DNA of 64,000 bases from Bacteroidaceae bacterium (lineage in GTDB: Bacteria; Bacteroidota; Bacteroidia; Bacteroidales; Bacteroidaceae). Below the pieces are notes generated by a model. That model searched no databases, was not told where the DNA came from, and was given only the letters and a program-made list of their open reading frames with translations. Position 1 is the first letter of the stretch. Each line of letters begins with the position of its first letter. Positions 63,061 through 64,000 of this stretch are shown here, one piece after another. The position numbers were made by a program, and so were the translations under genes. Location: contig JAKSJD010000001.1 of assembly GCA_024398435.1 (NCBI GenBank), positions 301,039 to 365,038 of the forward strand. The letters are read 5' to 3'.

Positions 63061-63265
63061 TCCACCCCAAAGAAACAACAATTAATCATACAACAAAGCA
63101 ACAATCGCCAACAAGCAAAAACCATGCACACCAAACCTCGGATAAGACATAATATTTCGTCAGAAATGCAAACTCAATATAGCAAAAAACAATGATAGCA
63201 ACACAAATGCAACCTTTATTGAAAAATAATCTTTCTTTGATAGCATTTGGTTATTCAAAAATTCT
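63061..63265. other. intergenic remainder before the pckA promoter
   Basis: AT- and CA-rich DNA without a gene or clear repeat that I can see. Confidence 0.4.
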
Positions 63266-63273
63266 TACCTTTG
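63266..63273 (+). promoter_or_regulatory. -7 element, pckA
   Basis: TACCTTTG with a TTTG 16 bp upstream, closer than usual. The leader would be about 100 nt and contains an AT-only palindromic stretch (TATTATTATATAATATAA). Confidence 0.6.
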
Positions 63274-63380
63274 TATGGGATTTAAGGGAATCGCCTCAAT
63301 TTGTATAAACAAATACACATATTATTATATAATATAATTAGATAAAAAAGAATTCATTTATAACAAACATATAAAAGATT

Positions 63381-64000
63381 ATGGCAACATTGGATTTAAG
63401 CAAGTATGGCATTTCTGGAGTTACAGAAATCCTACACAACCCTTCTTACGAAGTACTTTTCGAAGAAGAAACAAAGGAAGGCCTCACTGGTTTTGACAAA
63501 GGTCAGGTAACAGAACTTGGTGCAGTAAACGTAATGACAGGAGTTTACACTGGTCGTTCACCTAAAGACAAGTTCATCGTAATGGACGAAAATTCAAAGG
63601 ACACAGTATGGTGGACTTCTGAAGAATATAAGAACGATAACAAGCCTGCAAGCCAGGAAGCATGGGCTGCAGTTAAGAAGATTGCTCAGGAAGAGCTCTC
63701 AAACAAGAAGCTTTATGTAGTTGATGGTTTCTGTGGTGCAAACAAGGACACTCGTATGGCTGTTCGTTTCATCATGGAAGTTGCATGGCAGGCACACTTC
63801 GTAAAGAACATGTTCATCCGTCCATCTGAGGAAGAACTTGCTAACTTCGAGCCTGACTTCGTTGTTTACAACGCTTCAAAGGCAACAGTTAAGAACTACA
63901 AGGAACTCGGTCTCAACTCTGAAACTGCAGTTGTATTCAATATCACAAGCCGCGAACAGGTTATCATCAACACATGGTACGGTGGTGAAATGAAGAAGGG
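63381..64000 (+). CDS. pckA: phosphoenolpyruvate carboxykinase (ATP), 3' end cut by window edge
   Basis: From ATG 63381 the frame is open to the right edge (206 codons). It begins [20 protein letters not shown] and has [20 protein letters not shown] (substrate-binding Arg), [24 protein letters not shown] and the start of the active-site region at [14 protein letters not shown]. The full enzyme is about 535 residues. In Bacteroidales it mainly fixes CO2 onto PEP for succinate fermentation, and can run the other way in gluconeogenesis. It has its own promoter. Confidence 0.97.
   Translation, partial: MATLDLSKYGISGVTEILHNPSYEVLFEEETKEGLTGFDKGQVTELGAVNVMTGVYTGRSPKDKFIVMDENSKDTVWWTSEEYKNDNKPASQEAWAAVKKIAQEELSNKKLYVVDGFCGANKDTRMAVRFIMEVAWQAHFVKNMFIRPSEEELANFEPDFVVYNASKATVKNYKELGLNSETAVVFNITSREQVIINTWYGGEMKK

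Overview
The window is a stretch of a Bacteroidales chromosome, most like the Prevotella/Bacteroides side of the order. The evidence is: promoters of the Bacteroidota type (TTTG, 19-21 bp, TAnnTTTG) in front of most transcription units; weak or absent Shine-Dalgarno sequences; a SusC/SusD outer-membrane import locus; PorT-family, DUF3109, DUF1846, DUF4435 and DUF4843 proteins; and the order xerC - hpf - tRNA-Thr - tuf - tRNA-Trp - secE - nusG - rplKAJL - rpoBC. Most of it reads as core genome. I see no prophage, integrative element or CRISPR array.

Layout. 1-3.2 kb (minus): arginine genes argR - GNAT - argG, then a PspC-domain gene and a truncated DUF559 endonuclease-like gene. 3.7-9.4 kb: glycosyltransferase - radC - DUF59, an LpxH-like phosphatase, a secreted hypothetical, a 55-residue membrane protein, NhaD, and a convergent PorT-family barrel. 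9.5-17 kb (minus): ferredoxin, a GH35 beta-galactosidase, then lptG - ribBA - aspC. Between GH35 and aspC, on the plus strand, lies a promoter-driven structured RNA that resembles 6S RNA. 17-31 kb: fused SpmA/SpmB, tRNA-Met, a Tyr/Asp-rich lipoprotein, DUF1846, rplS, metF - holB, yfhO, and the four-gene run TM2 - AAA ATPase - DUF4435 - DUF3109. 31-33.5 kb: a TrpB2-type tryptophan synthase beta chain behind a 245-nt leader with a Trp-Trp-Trp leader peptide and an intrinsic terminator. 33.5-48 kb: rpsU, xerC, hpf, two tRNA-Thr genes, tuf, tRNA-Trp, secE, nusG, rplK/A/J/L, rpoB, rpoC. 48-58 kb: SusC, SusD, two lipoproteins and two TlpA-like thioredoxins, with no carbohydrate enzyme and no regulator. 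58-64 kb: an M20 deacylase probably of arginine synthesis, prfB without a frameshift, CYTH, VanZ, an NSS transporter, a possible small RNA, and the start of pckA.

The observations most worth following are: (1) a tryptophan attenuator before trpB2; (2) a 185-bp family of near-palindromic intergenic elements present three times, each the same length; (3) short tandem arrays with a 22-bp period at four intergenic places, three sharing a core; (4) a heptanucleotide array inside the DUF59 gene that could switch its reading frame; (5) an ATPase/Toprim pair with the architecture of the PARIS defence system, set in core genome; and (6) the 6S-like RNA, whose 3' single strand carries a near match to the -7 promoter element. 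Functions are read from motifs and order only; no searches or foldings were run.
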